DNA from: Hydrococcus rivularis NIES-593
GTDB taxonomy: Bacteria > Cyanobacteriota > Cyanobacteriia > Cyanobacteriales > Microcystaceae
Length of the DNA stretch: 64,000 nucleotides
NCBI RefSeq assembly: GCF_001904635.1
Contig: NZ_MRCB01000029.1
Span: 1 to 64,000 of the forward strand
Direction: 5' to 3'
Below are positions 1 to 7,186 of this stretch, one piece after another. Both the position numbers and the translations under genes were made by a program. The stretch's first letter is position 1; every line of letters starts with the position of its first letter. The notes beneath the pieces were generated by a model. That model had not been told where the DNA came from. It saw only the letters and a list, made by a program, of their open reading frames with translations, and did not search any database.

Positions 1-93
1 GGTTTAAACCTTATCAAGCTTGAGTAGATATTTGTCTACAAAATTAGTAACTATTTAACTCCATTACAATTTGGAAACTCCTTTACCTTTCGA

Positions 94-390
94 TTAAAAG
101 AAACGAATAAAATCTTGACGGTCAGTGAGATGGGGAAGCTTCATTTGACCCAGAGTCCATTCACCCGCTTTGGTTTTTGTGAGGATATAGCGGTCAAATT
201 CTCCCGCAGGTAGATGAATAATTTCTTGAAATTGTTCGATACTTTTGATAGAGGCATAACCTCTTTCTTTTCCAATCGCGGTGTCTTTAAATTTATTCAA
301 CAAAGACAGAAGAAACTCTTCCTGAAGCTGAAAAATATCGTTGTAGTCTTTCAGCCAAGCTTTCATTTCAGTTTTAATTTTCTCGTACAT
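94..390 (-). CDS. Small hypothetical protein
   Basis: I do not recognise this family. The protein is about 98 residues, charged and probably helical, with no membrane segment or signal peptide. The ATG at 390 is preferred because an AAGGTGG-like ribosome-binding site lies about six bases upstream; a GTG three codons earlier (399) is the alternative. It stands alone at the window edge, pointing away from tnpA. It could be a stand-alone cytosolic protein or an accessory of a gene beyond the left edge; no function is proposed. Confidence 0.55.
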   Translation of the reverse strand: MYEKIKTEMKAWLKDYNDIFQLQEEFLLSLLNKFKDTAIGKERGYASIKSIEQFQEIIHLPAGEFDRYILTKTKAGEWTLGQMKLPHLTDRQDFIRFF

Positions 391-399
391 GAAAGCCAC

Positions 400-662
400 C
401 TTACGCGATCGCGCAATTCACTTTTTTGCTCAAATATTGCACAAGAGTCTTGAATTTAAAATATCGAAAAATCGAAAAGAAGTGCTTGCCTACATCGGAT
501 AAATGTCATATTTAAATCATTACATTTGTCACGCTCGATCGGGGAACAAGATGCGAACAAAGATTGCATTAACCGATTTTGTAAACCTTCAATTATCTAC
601 ACGCTATATAGGAGCATTTTTGGGTAAATATCGAGATAATACCAATTTTCAGGTTTTCGCGA
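400..662. other. Gene-free spacer
   Basis: This spacer lies between the small hypothetical gene and repeat copy A. I see no convincing gene, RNA or terminator. A 70-codon plus-strand frame starting at 503 runs into the repeat, and its last 13 codons merely translate repeat sequence, so it is not called. Confidence 0.5.
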
Positions 663-795
663 TCGCCCTCACCCCCAACCCCTCTCCCAAATTGGGAGAG
701 GGGCTTTTAACTTAAGACTTTAGACTGAAGTCCCTTCGCACCTTGTGGGAGAAGAGATTTAGGGATGAGGGGACAAAGATTTGTCACTCAACCAG
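663..795. repeat. Interspersed repeat, copy A (overlaps tnpA 3' end)
   Basis: About 133 bp closely match 4401-4532 in direct orientation, by eye roughly 85 percent. The left part contains a C-rich/G-rich hairpin (CCCCTCTCCC pairing with GGGAGAGGGG), and the right part supplies the last codons and stop of the tnpA gene at 759. The element is therefore probably the 3' end of the IS200/IS605 element, or a REP-like repeat tied to it. The second copy has no transposase attached. Confidence 0.75.
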
Positions 796-1184
796 GATTG
801 CTGCTCGACATAGTCTTTCAATTGCTCGATCGTCATGCCATTACAAGAGGCAATATAGTAAGTACCATGCCAAAATGCGTCCTTGCAAAAGCTGTCTATA
901 CAGGCTTTGAATTCTTTGCGAATTAGGCGACTGGAAACTGTCTTGAGATTGTTTACCAACTTGCTTAATTGTACCTCTGGCGGGAAGTCGATGAGCAGAT
1001 AAACATGACTCTCATCTCCATAAAAATCTTCCAGCTGGCATCGCCACTTTTGACAGGTTGCTGTCATAATTTCGCGAAGGCGTGCCAGCATTTCCGAATT
1101 GATAACCTTGCAGTGGTCTTTCGTTACTAGCACTAAATGAAACTTAAGAGAGTAAACGTTTCTATAGCCTTTATTTGGCTGCAT
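759..1184 (-). CDS. tnpA: IS200/IS605-family transposase TnpA, probably inactive
   Basis: This is a Y1 (HUH) single-strand transposase of 141 residues, the usual length for IS200/IS605 TnpA. Family features are the N-terminal segment NVYSLKFHLVLVTK, the block NNLKTVSSRLIRKEF near residues 78-92, FWHGTYYIAS near 104-113, and the nucleophile Tyr125 in the helix KDYVEQQ. The metal-binding HUH motif should read His-hydrophobic-His but reads H60-V61-Y62, so the second His is Tyr. One C-to-T transition explains it (CAT to TAT). This should damage metal binding, so the copy is probably dead or only trans-mobilised. The C-terminal codons lie inside an interspersed repeat. No tnpB lies beside it, but a structured RNA candidate lies divergently upstream. 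Confidence 0.88.
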   Translation of the reverse strand: MQPNKGYRNVYSLKFHLVLVTKDHCKVINSEMLARLREIMTATCQKWRCQLEDFYGDESHVYLLIDFPPEVQLSKLVNNLKTVSSRLIRKEFKACIDSFCKDAFWHGTYYIASCNGMTIEQLKDYVEQQSWLSDKSLSPHP

Positions 1185-1279
1185 AGCGCTAATTTGGTGC
1201 TATGGATATAATATAAGTAAGTATGATACTCATCTACGGAATTAATATTCCCAGTCGTGTAGAGAATCATATAAGTGAG

Positions 1280-1490
1280 GAAAGAGCTTCATCACTAGGT
1301 CGTGTGATGAGTGCTCTTCTCTGTAACTTGGTAGTGTAAAACCAAGTAGCTAAAGGCTTTTAAGCGCCTGCTGACAATCCCAATCCCGGACAAGTTTCAA
1401 GAGCATTTTCTCAAGTCCAAAAAGCCGTGACGGTCGAACGCAGCAATTTGGTAGGAAGAACGAAGGCTCTTACTGAACTCACTCAAACTC
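1280..1490 (+). ncRNA. Structured non-coding RNA candidate, HEARO/IscB-omega-RNA-like
   Basis: No coding frame fits this block, but it is dense in helices on the plus strand. AAGAGC plus CATCAC (1282-1295) pair with GTGATG plus GCTCTT (1304-1318). ACTTGG (1326-1331) pairs with CCAAGT (1342-1347), AGGC (1354-1357) with GCCT (1366-1369), GGAC (1388-1391) with GTCC (1415-1418), and CCG with CGG (1425-1433). The helix order, and single-stranded stretches such as GCTAAAGGC and CCCGGACAAGT, recall the HEARO RNA class associated with IscB nucleases; this is from memory and not searched. GTGA immediately precedes the block. No IscB or TnpB frame follows, so it would be a solo RNA copy. Boundaries are approximate. 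Confidence 0.5.
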
Positions 1491-1582
1491 AGTTATGAAT
1501 TTGAGATAGATATAGATTTGGATATTGGAACTTGATTGCCTTGCTTTCTTGAATTAGCAACACCATTATACAGGGAATATGT

Positions 1583-1622
1583 ATGCTCGTAAGCTAGTAG
1601 GGTTCTAGCAGCTTGCAAGCAT
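1583..1622 (+). other. Hairpin upstream of nblA
   Basis: An imperfect stem-loop: ATGC (1583-1586) pairs with GCAT (1619-1622), and AAGCT (1591-1595) with AGCTT (1610-1614). It lies about 60 bases before the nblA start and could be a leader structure or a weak terminator for the upstream RNA. It has no T-run. Confidence 0.35.
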
Positions 1623-1669
1623 TGTAAGCGATCGCTCTACCTCACACCTTCGATCCTATCGCAGCTAGC

Positions 1670-1675
1670 AGGAGG
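1670..1675 (+). promoter_or_regulatory. Strong ribosome-binding site of nblA
   Basis: A perfect AGGAGG lies six bases before the ATG at 1682. It fixes the start of the short nblA gene. Confidence 0.8.
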
Positions 1676-1681
1676 TCTGCT

Positions 1682-1858
1682 ATGAATAGCTCATGGTTTG
1701 AACTGACCTTAGAACAGGAATTTCAACTGAGACTGATGGAAGAATCAGTCCAGGAAATGAGTCGCGAACAGATGCAGGATCTCTTAATCCAGACAGCACG
1801 ACTGTTGATGGTTAAAGACAACGTGCTCCGTCAGACGATTAAGAACTGTCCGCTCTAA
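1682..1858 (+). CDS. nblA: NblA-type phycobilisome degradation protein
   Basis: A 58-residue protein in the NblA size range. It carries the family core LEQEFQLRLME near residues 10-20, MSREQMQDLL near 26-35, and the helical tail LLMVKDNVLRQTI. NblA is a small helical adaptor that binds phycobiliproteins and delivers them to Clp protease when nitrogen or sulfur runs short or light is excessive. The start is fixed by a perfect SD. It appears monocistronic between a structured RNA candidate and an acyl-CoA ligase gene. It differs from typical NblA at the N-terminus (MNSSWFELT) and C-terminus, so it may be one of several paralogs. Confidence 0.88.
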   Translation: MNSSWFELTLEQEFQLRLMEESVQEMSREQMQDLLIQTARLLMVKDNVLRQTIKNCPL

Positions 1859-1911
1859 TTTGCAAAACACTGTCTATGTTTGGTTTATCAATAGCTAAAA
1901 CACTCGTAAAT

Positions 1912-1953
1912 TTGCCTGGGTTTTCATTCGTCTGTGATGGAATACCCAAGGCA
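1912..1953 (+). terminator. Possible nblA terminator hairpin
   Basis: TTGCCTGGG (1912-1920) pairs with CCCAAGGCAA (1944-1953) through a 9-bp stem with one bulged A, about 55 bases after the nblA stop. No strong T-run follows, so a hairpin that stabilises the mRNA 3' end is equally possible. Confidence 0.35.
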
Positions 1954-2055
1954 ATTTGCTGTGTCCATTGGCAGATTCATTCCTGCTGCTGTGCCATGAT
2001 GGAAGATAGCAATGGGAAATAAACCCTTACACGCGATCGCGAAAGAAAGCGGTGA

Positions 2056-4128
2056 ATGGCGATGGCAAAACAACTGTTACTTGAGGAGCTTGTCACCTGC
2101 GGGATAGAAAAAAACGTAGCTGCCGCGATGCTACAACAGATCGCTCCGTATCTATCCTCTCTGCCTGCCGCCGAGTGCTGGCAGCAGATTTCTCAACAAA
2201 TCCTCAAACCCGACCATCCCTTTGCACTGCACGAACTACTCTATAAAACCATCTTCTGTGATTGGGATGCGAATCAAGGACCTCCTCCAGCTTGGTTTCC
2301 CTCCGACGAGCAGATTCGGGCGACCAATATCGCAGCTTTGATGAACGATCTCAACATAGGTTCCTATCGGGAATTTCATACTTGGTCGGCGCACGATCGC
2401 GCTGAGTTCTGGAACAAAACGATCCAACGAGTAGGAATTCGCTTCCGGCAGAAATACCAACAAATTGTCGATTTATCGCAGGGTGTGGAGTTTCCTCAAT
2501 GGTTGGTAGGGGCACGCCTCAACATCGCCGAGAGCTGTTTTCAGGCACCCGAAGACGACCCCGCCATTGTTTTCCAGCCAGAAGGGGGTTCGCTTTCCAT
2601 CCTAACCTATGGAGAACTCAACGCCCTGAGCAACCGAGTCGCCAATGGATTGGTGGAGACTGGCTTTCGTCCCGGCGATGCGATCGCGATCGCCATGCCA
2701 ATGACTGCCGAGTCCGTGGCGATTTATCTGGGAATTGTCAAAGCGGGTTGTGTGGTTGTCTCTATTGCCGACAGTTTTGCCCCCGCCGAAATAAAAACGC
2801 GATTGCGACTGTCTGGGGCAAAAGGGATTTTCACCCAAGACTATATCCTGCGCGCTGGCAAACTGTTACCCCTCTATCCCAAAATCGTCGATGCCCAAGC
2901 ACCCATAGCGATTGTATTATCGCTGGATTCGTCTTCATCGATACAACTCCGTCCTGACGATTGTACTTGGGAAGAGTTTCTCAGTCCCAACAAACAATTC
3001 GATCCCATTCCTGCCCGTCCATCTGCCCACACCAATATCCTCTTCTCTTCCGGCACCACGGGAGAGCCGAAAGCCATTCCCTGGACGCAAACCACTCCGA
3101 TCAAATGTGCGGTTGACGCATACCTGCACCACGATATCCATTCTAGAGAGGTACTGGCGTGGCCGACCAATTTGGGATGGATGATGGGACCGTGGCTGAT
3201 TTACGCTAGTTTGGTCAATCGCGCCACCATTGCCCTCTATTACGGCGCTCCCACCGAGCAAGGATTCGGTCGGTTCGTCCAGGATGCTCGCGTCAACGTG
3301 CTGGGATTAGTGCCCAGTCTAGTGAGCGCTTGGAAAGCAACTGCCTGCATGAAAGGACTGGATTGGAGCGCCATTAAAGCCTTCAGCTCGACAGGCGAGT
3401 GTTCCAATCCACGAGATATGCTCTACCTAATGTCTCTGGCGGGGTATAAACCCGTCATCGAATACTGCGGCGGCACCGAAATCGGCGGGGCATATATTAC
3501 GGGAACTTTGGTACAGCCTGCGGCTCCTGCAACCTTTTCCACGCCAGCGCTGGGTTTAGATGTTGCCATCCTCGACGAAGACGGCTATCCTTCCAACAAA
3601 GGCGAGGTGTTCATTATCCCCCCATCAATCGGACTCTCTAACGAATTGTTAAATAGAGATCACTACGAGGTCTATTTTGCCGATACTCCTACTTATCCCC
3701 TAATCTCCATTCCCCTGCGTCGCCACGGAGACCAGATGGAGTTATTGTCCAACGGATACTATCGCGCTCAAGGTCGGGTTGACGATACGATGAATTTGGG
3801 CGGCATTAAGGTTAGCTCGGCAGAGATCGAACAAACCCTCAGTGTGGTGGAGGGCATTTGCGAAACTGCCGCGATCGCTATCTCTCCGCCCGAAGGTGGA
3901 CCAAACCAGTTAGTTATCTATGCGGTGGTCGCAGACAATTTTTCTTGGGACAAAGAGGCGCTCAAGACTTCTCTACAGAAAGCAATCCGGCAGTCTCTCA
4001 ACCCTCTTTTTAAGATTCATGACCTCGTCCTGGTCGAGTCGTTACCCCGTACCGCCTCTAACAAGGTCATGCGTCGGGTGCTGCGCGATCGCTATCAAGC
4101 CGATCGCCCAAAATCTTCTAATGATTAG
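2056..4128 (+). CDS. Acyl-activating enzyme (AMP-dependent acyl-CoA synthetase), AAE17/18-like
   Basis: A 690-residue ANL-superfamily ligase that should activate a carboxylic acid with ATP and load it on CoA. Visible motifs are the P-loop SSGTTGEPKAI near residues 332-342, the adenine motif EYCGGTEIGG near 468-477, the hinge GRVDDTMNLGGIKVSS near 574-589, and the catalytic Lys in TASNKVMRR near 669. The N-terminal ~130 residues and the motif LGWMMGPW resemble the plant peroxisomal acyl-activating enzymes 17 and 18 and acetoacetyl-CoA-synthetase-like proteins rather than classical acetyl-CoA synthetase. The substrate is unknown. The start is ATG 2056, or ATG 2062 two codons later. The gene is not linked to the fad cluster 10 kb away. 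Confidence 0.85.
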   Translation: MAMAKQLLLEELVTCGIEKNVAAAMLQQIAPYLSSLPAAECWQQISQQILKPDHPFALHELLYKTIFCDWDANQGPPPAWFPSDEQIRATNIAALMNDLNIGSYREFHTWSAHDRAEFWNKTIQRVGIRFRQKYQQIVDLSQGVEFPQWLVGARLNIAESCFQAPEDDPAIVFQPEGGSLSILTYGELNALSNRVANGLVETGFRPGDAIAIAMPMTAESVAIYLGIVKAGCVVVSIADSFAPAEIKTRLRLSGAKGIFTQDYILRAGKLLPLYPKIVDAQAPIAIVLSLDSSSSIQLRPDDCTWEEFLSPNKQFDPIPARPSAHTNILFSSGTTGEPKAIPWTQTTPIKCAVDAYLHHDIHSREVLAWPTNLGWMMGPWLIYASLVNRATIALYYGAPTEQGFGRFVQDARVNVLGLVPSLVSAWKATACMKGLDWSAIKAFSSTGECSNPRDMLYLMSLAGYKPVIEYCGGTEIGGAYITGTLVQPAAPATFSTPALGLDVAILDEDGYPSNKGEVFIIPPSIGLSNELLNRDHYEVYFADTPTYPLISIPLRRHGDQMELLSNGYYRAQGRVDDTMNLGGIKVSSAEIEQTLSVVEGICETAAIAISPPEGGPNQLVIYAVVADNFSWDKEALKTSLQKAIRQSLNPLFKIHDLVLVESLPRTASNKVMRRVLRDRYQADRPKSSND

Positions 4129-4250
4129 ACAGTTATCGTAGAGGCGGTTTTCGCCAATAAATTATTAAGAACTAAACCCATCTCTATAATTTGACTCGTT
4201 TAGGATTCAACTGAATTCGATCCGAGTAATATCAAATCCGGTTAGAATCA

Positions 4251-4350
4251 GTCCACTTAAGTGGACTTCAGCTATGAGCCAGGAACTTCAGTTCCTGGCG
4301 AACTGTGCAATTCATTACCCGCTTGGGATTTAAATCCCAAGCTCATAGCT
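4251..4350. repeat. Nested palindrome cluster
   Basis: Three palindromes follow one another: GTCCACTTAAGTGGAC (4251-4266, perfect), CCAGGAACTTCAGTTCCTGG (4279-4298), and a perfect 22-bp palindrome at 4321-4342 with half-site GCTTGGGATTT. AGCTATGAG (4270-4278) pairs with CTCATAGCT (4342-4350), closing a multibranch structure around the second and third. No coding function. Confidence 0.8.
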
Positions 4351-4377
4351 TAAGTCTTCTCAAGAGAACTATAGATC

Positions 4378-4532
4378 CTGGTTGAGTGACCCAACTCAAA
4401 TCGCCCTCACCCCAACCCCTCTCCCTATTTGGGAGAGGGGCTCTCAAGTTAAGACTTTGACCTGAAGTCCCTTCGCCCTTTGTGGGAGAAGGGATTTAGG
4501 GATGAGGAAACAAAGATTTGTCAGTCAACCAG
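4378..4532. mobile_element. MITE-like element containing repeat copy B
   Basis: Terminal inverted repeats CTGGTTGAGTGAC (4378-4390) and GTCAGTCAACCAG (4520-4532) match at 12 of 13 positions. The interior 4401-4532 is the second copy of the repeat that overlaps the tnpA 3' end (663-795). CTATAG occurs just outside on both sides (4369-4374 and 4533-4538), though it is self-palindromic. This is probably a non-autonomous relative of the IS200/IS605 element. Confidence 0.6.
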
Positions 4533-4595
4533 CTATAGACCTCTTGCGTCATCGTGAGCCTAATCTTAAATCTAGTTGAATGACCATAATATCCA

Positions 4596-4673
4596 GTAGT
4601 GCGACCAACAGGAGTCGCTTTTCGGGAATAATTGGCGAGCGAGAATGATTGGCGAGCGGGACGGGAGCACTAC
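4596..4673. repeat. REP-like inverted repeat, GTAGTGC-ended
   Basis: GTAGTGC (4596-4602) and GCACTAC (4667-4673) are inverted. A short hairpin, GCGAC pairing with GTCGC, follows the left end, and GGCGAGCG is repeated near the right end. The ends match the repeat at 18289-18332, suggesting one family. Confidence 0.55.
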
Positions 4674-4707
4674 ACACATATTATGACTAATTAAACGGAT
4701 TTGATAT

Positions 4708-5176
4708 AATTTCCTTCTATTCCTTTAGATAGATAAACGATAAAATTCTCCCTCAAAAGCTTTTTTAAAAGCTAGTTAGTGAAAGAATTTATTCTCGGTA
4801 ATGTTTAGGGGTATAAATACTTAATGCAGCTTTTAAAAATTCAAGATTATAATTAAAGAAAAAGTATAAACTAAGAGCCACCAAAAAGAAAATAAACTTT
4901 AAAAAAGCTCTGATTTAAGGCAAGGGATCGATAACTTAGAATATTAAACTAATTTTAATTAGCTAGAAAACTTGATTTTATTCAATGACGAGTGATGGTT
5001 CTGTTGGAATTACAGAAACAATCGTTATTTGACAGAGCTTGTTTTATTGAGCGTTCGAAATGCCCGCACCAAGCAGGCGATCGAAAATATTGTGGGCTTC
5101 GACCGGATTTAAATAACTCACTGTTAGTACCAGCTCAATGGTGCTGAATTATCTCAAAAAAGAGGAGGCAATTATC
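4708..5176. other. AT-rich gene-free spacer upstream of the dioxygenase gene
   Basis: No gene or RNA recognised. The DNA is A+T-rich relative to its neighbours and should hold the promoter of the two-gene dioxygenase/PLP-enzyme unit; no convincing -35/-10 pair can be assigned by eye. AGAGGAGG at 5161-5168 is the ribosome-binding site that fixes the next start at 5177. Confidence 0.5.
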
Positions 5177-5863
5177 ATGTCGTTCTCGTTAAAAACTCAA
5201 ACTTTTAATTGCATTACAGATTACGCTCTTGAAACCATCAATGAGATAAATCTAGATAGGCTGAACAGATTTTTTAACAATCTGCCTGTCGATCCTTATT
5301 TAAAAGGAAACTACCGTTTCAGACGATTATCTAACTTCATAGTTTCTTCTAAGAGCTTAGTCAAGCTACCTCATAATTGCTTATTTCAAAGTAAAGAATA
5401 TAATCCCCTACTAGGCGACGTAGTCAGAGAGTTCGAGGAATTAGACGAGGAAACGATCGAACTTGAAGACTTTAAAAAAATCGTCTTAGAGTTTTTTACT
5501 TTCTGTCAGCTTTGCTCTACAGCTAACGAAATTGGAGTGCATCAAATTAGAACGACCACTTCGGCTCGACAAATTGGCAATCCAGCTCCTGAAGGAATTC
5601 ATCGGGATGGGGTAGATTTGGTGGGAATATTCTGCGTTAATCGGGAAGGAATTGAAGGAGGAGAAACTTATCTTTACAAAGATAAAAATAGCAGCCCAGT
5701 TTTCCAAAAAATTCTCAATCCTGGCGAACTATTAGTATTCGACGATCGCCAATTTTTCCACTATACTGCTCCTATCAAACCGACAACCGAGCAACAGGGA
5801 GTTAGGGATGTTTTTGTGTTCACTTGTCCCGGTTTGATCGCTAATAGAAACGAAAAAAACTAA
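5177..5863 (+). CDS. 2-oxoglutarate/Fe(II) dioxygenase, PF10014-like amino-acid hydroxylase family
   Basis: A 228-residue protein resembling the 2OG-Fe dioxygenase family that includes bacterial L-isoleucine 4-hydroxylase. The iron facial triad is visible: HRD in GIHRDGVD (near residues 144-146) and the distal His in FFHYTAP (near 195). The 2-oxoglutarate-binding Arg is probably the one in GVRDVFVFTCPG. The motif GGETYLY lies between them. The start at 5177 is chosen over 5138 because AGAGGAGG lies nine bases upstream. The stop is followed within about 15 bases by the class-V PLP enzyme gene, so the two probably form an operon. The substrate is unknown; a free amino acid is the family precedent. 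Confidence 0.8.
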   Translation: MSFSLKTQTFNCITDYALETINEINLDRLNRFFNNLPVDPYLKGNYRFRRLSNFIVSSKSLVKLPHNCLFQSKEYNPLLGDVVREFEELDEETIELEDFKKIVLEFFTFCQLCSTANEIGVHQIRTTTSARQIGNPAPEGIHRDGVDLVGIFCVNREGIEGGETYLYKDKNSSPVFQKILNPGELLVFDDRQFFHYTAPIKPTTEQQGVRDVFVFTCPGLIANRNEKN

Positions 5864-5869
5864 TAACGG

Positions 5870-7132
5870 GTGATTGACATGCACCTTGACATTGAATGGA
5901 TACGCGCGCAGTTTCCCGCACTAGATCGGAAAATCGGCGGTCAACCAGTCATTTTTTTTGATGGTCCCGGTGGGACTCAGGTGCCTAAATCGACGATCGA
6001 CGCGATCGGCAACTATTTGCTTCAGTCAAATGCCAATGCTCATGGGGCTTTTGCCACGAGTGCGCAGACGGATGCACTGATTAGAGCGGCTCGTGTAGCG
6101 ATCGCCGACTTCCTTGGCTGCGATCGCGATGAGATAGCGTTCGGCGCCAACATGACGACGCTTACCTTCGCCCTCAGTCGCGCCATCGGTCGCCAGTTGC
6201 AACCCGGCGACGAGATCGTCGTGACCAGACTCGACCATGAAGCCAATGTTTCCCCGTGGCAAGCCTTAGAGGAACGCGGTGCTGTCATCCGTTTTGTCGA
6301 TGTCAAGGTAGAAGACTGTACCTTAGATACGAGCGATCTGGAGCGGCAAATTAACGAGCGAACTCGAATCGTAGCGGTGGGATATGCATCCAACGCAGTC
6401 GGTACGATTAATGACGTGGCAACAGTCGTCCGATTGGCTCGTGCTGTGGGAGCATTAGTTTTTATCGATGCCGTTCACTATGCACCCCACGGCGCGATCG
6501 ACGTGCGCGCGATCGACTGCGATTTCCTCGCTTGCTCGGCTTACAAATTCTTTGGACCCCATGTCGGCATCTTGTACGGCAAGCGCGAACATTTGGCTCG
6601 CTTGCGACCTTACAAGGTACGACCTGCCCCAGAAGAGGTTCCCTCGCGCTGGGAAACCGGAACTCAAAATCACGAAGGACTCGCCGGATTGGTGGCGGCG
6701 ATCGACTATTTGAGCGAACTCGGTCGCCGCGTCTCGCCAGCGGTTGAAAGCCGCCGTTCTGCTCTCGTAGCAGCCATGGAAGCCATCCGACAATACGAAA
6801 GGGAACTGAGCAAACAGTTAGTAACCGGGCTGTTGCAAATTCCGGGACTAACGCTGTACGGGATAGCCGATCGGGATCGCTTTGCGTGGCGAACTCCAAC
6901 CGTCGCCATCCGACTCGCCGGACATACGCCTTATGTAGTTGCGAAAGCATTGGGCGATCGCGGGATTTTTACCTGGAATGGCAACTTTTATGCCCGCCAT
7001 CTCACCGAACGACTAGGCGTTGAGGCGAGTGGTGGATTGGTGCGCATTGGACTGGTACATTACAATCATCTCGAAGAGATTCATTATTTGTTAAAAGTCT
7101 TGAAGGAAATTTCTGCCCTTGCTACATCTTGA
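5870..7132 (+). CDS. Cysteine-desulfurase-like class-V PLP enzyme lacking the catalytic Cys loop
   Basis: About 420 residues (GTG at 5870; ATG at 5879 is an equal candidate) of the SufS/NifS fold, closest to the VC1184-type cysteine desulfurase-like subfamily. Seen are FFDGPGGTQVP near residues 28-38, the PLP-phosphate region ANMTTLTFALSRA, HEANVSPW, DAVHYAPHGAID, and the Schiff-base Lys in SAYKFFGPHVG (near 225). True SufS has an active-site Cys in a GHHC-type loop before the C-terminus; here the aligned stretch reads WNGNFYARHL with no Cys. Desulfurase activity is therefore doubtful, and a lyase, epimerase or kynureninase-like reaction is possible. It follows the dioxygenase gene closely, suggesting a shared substrate. 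G+C looks higher than in the dioxygenase gene. Confidence 0.82.
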   Translation: MIDMHLDIEWIRAQFPALDRKIGGQPVIFFDGPGGTQVPKSTIDAIGNYLLQSNANAHGAFATSAQTDALIRAARVAIADFLGCDRDEIAFGANMTTLTFALSRAIGRQLQPGDEIVVTRLDHEANVSPWQALEERGAVIRFVDVKVEDCTLDTSDLERQINERTRIVAVGYASNAVGTINDVATVVRLARAVGALVFIDAVHYAPHGAIDVRAIDCDFLACSAYKFFGPHVGILYGKREHLARLRPYKVRPAPEEVPSRWETGTQNHEGLAGLVAAIDYLSELGRRVSPAVESRRSALVAAMEAIRQYERELSKQLVTGLLQIPGLTLYGIADRDRFAWRTPTVAIRLAGHTPYVVAKALGDRGIFTWNGNFYARHLTERLGVEASGGLVRIGLVHYNHLEEIHYLLKVLKEISALATS

Positions 7133-7186
7133 CCTACTGAAAAACGCCCTCCGGTAAAATCGTAGGCACAAAGATAAAAAAGGGCT

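Larger units (their letters stand above)
4229..4707. mobile_element. Composite inverted-repeat element
   Basis: A perfect 12-bp inverted pair, ATATCAAATCCG at 4229-4240 and CGGATTTGATAT at 4696-4707, brackets about 480 bp that carries no gene. Inside lie a nested palindrome block (4251-4350), a TIR-bounded MITE (4378-4532) and a GTAGTGC/GCACTAC inverted-repeat unit (4596-4673). It looks like non-autonomous elements inserted in or beside each other. Whether the whole block ever moved as one unit is inference. Confidence 0.5.

Noticed and set aside
503-715. 70-codon plus-strand frame upstream of tnpA
   Set aside because: The last third is translated from repeat copy A, no ribosome-binding site, and no homology seen.
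2499-2957. 152-codon frame inside the acyl-CoA ligase gene
   Set aside because: Shadow frame; the other frame carries all family motifs.
4133-5137. tRNA or other stable RNA in the large spacer
   Set aside because: No TpsiC-loop or acceptor-stem pattern found; the pairing is explained by repeats.
6462-6950. 162-codon minus-strand frame inside the SufS-like gene
   Set aside because: Arg/Ser-rich shadow of a real G+C-rich gene on the opposite strand.
5870-7132. Naming the class-V enzyme SufS/cysteine desulfurase
   Set aside because: The loop that must hold the catalytic Cys lacks it, so only a family-level name is used.
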